Below are positions 5,661 through 5,740 of a DNA stretch of 5,740 bases, piece after piece. The position numbers and the translations under genes are program-made. The stretch lies in the NCBI GenBank assembly GCA_049522565.1, contig JBEKNT010000431.1, forward strand, positions 1 to 5,740. The letters run 5' to 3'. Below the pieces are notes generated by a model. The model had not been told where the DNA came from. It did no database searches and was given only the letters and a program-made list of their open reading frames with translations. Position 1 is the stretch's first letter, and each line of letters starts with the position of its first letter. This DNA comes from JASHVB01 sp049522565. Its GTDB lineage: Bacteria > Pseudomonadota > Alphaproteobacteria > Acetobacterales > Acetobacteraceae.

Positions 5661-5740
5661 TTGCGAGGAGCGAAGCGACGAAGCAATCTCCTGCCTGACG
5701 AGCGGCTGCTCCTCGCGCAAGAGATTGCTTCGTCGCTCCG
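5659..5740. repeat. Dispersed palindromic repeat, truncated at the window edge
   Basis: Arms at 5671-5694 and 5717-5740 are reverse complements at 22 of 24 positions, with a 22-nt loop. The left flank CATTGCGAGGAG (5659-5670) has no partner because the window ends, so the element probably continues. The motif CATTGCGAGGAGCGAAGCGA followed by CGAAGCAATC is one I recall as a very common intergenic repeat in proteobacteria; when translated it gives the phrase RSEATKQS. It is not protein coding and may be a mobile or structural repeat at the 5' side of the oxidoreductase gene. Confidence 0.85.

Noticed and set aside
4550..5686. 378-codon minus-strand frame overlapping the oxidoreductase
   Set aside because: It is a frame-shifted Arg/Gly-rich shadow; the 4516-5604 frame has the recognisable luciferase-like pattern.

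Overview
The window reads as the chromosome of a GC-rich alphaproteobacterium. The gene order sdhC-sdhD-sdhA-sdhB, the SdhC/SdhD types and the SdhB N-terminus suggest Rhodospirillales, perhaps an Acetobacteraceae-like lineage. That placement is recalled from family resemblance and was not tested by any search.

Positions 1-3682 hold the complete succinate dehydrogenase (respiratory complex II) operon on the + strand. sdhC and sdhD encode the two membrane anchors that hold heme b and the quinone site, sdhA the flavoprotein and sdhB the iron-sulfur subunit. Together they pass electrons from succinate through FAD, three Fe-S clusters and heme to ubiquinone. All key ligands and catalytic residues I looked for are present, so the complex looks functional. 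Two features are unusual. The operon starts in a 23-bp tandem repeat whose units each carry a Shine-Dalgarno-like GGAG and a TTG start. The sdhA-sdhB junction, normally tight, is split by a 149-nt spacer containing a near-perfect 39-bp inverted repeat with G-quadruplex motifs.

Positions 3683-4466 hold a type II toxin-antitoxin pair on the + strand: a Phd/YefM-like antitoxin and a PIN-domain (VapC/FitB-like) toxin. A palindromic site with two TGTACA hexamers lies just before the antitoxin and looks like its autoregulatory operator.

Positions 4516-5604 (- strand, convergent with the toxin) encode a luciferase-like flavin- or F420-dependent oxidoreductase of unknown substrate. Upstream of it lie a short degenerate tetranucleotide repeat and, at the window edge, a truncated dispersed palindromic repeat.

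No CRISPR array, tRNA, rRNA, transposase or clearly new multi-gene system is visible. The most interesting signals are the repeat-built sdhC leader, the hairpin/G4 element inside the sdh operon, and the toxin-antitoxin operator. No gene-free stretch exceeds 300 bases.
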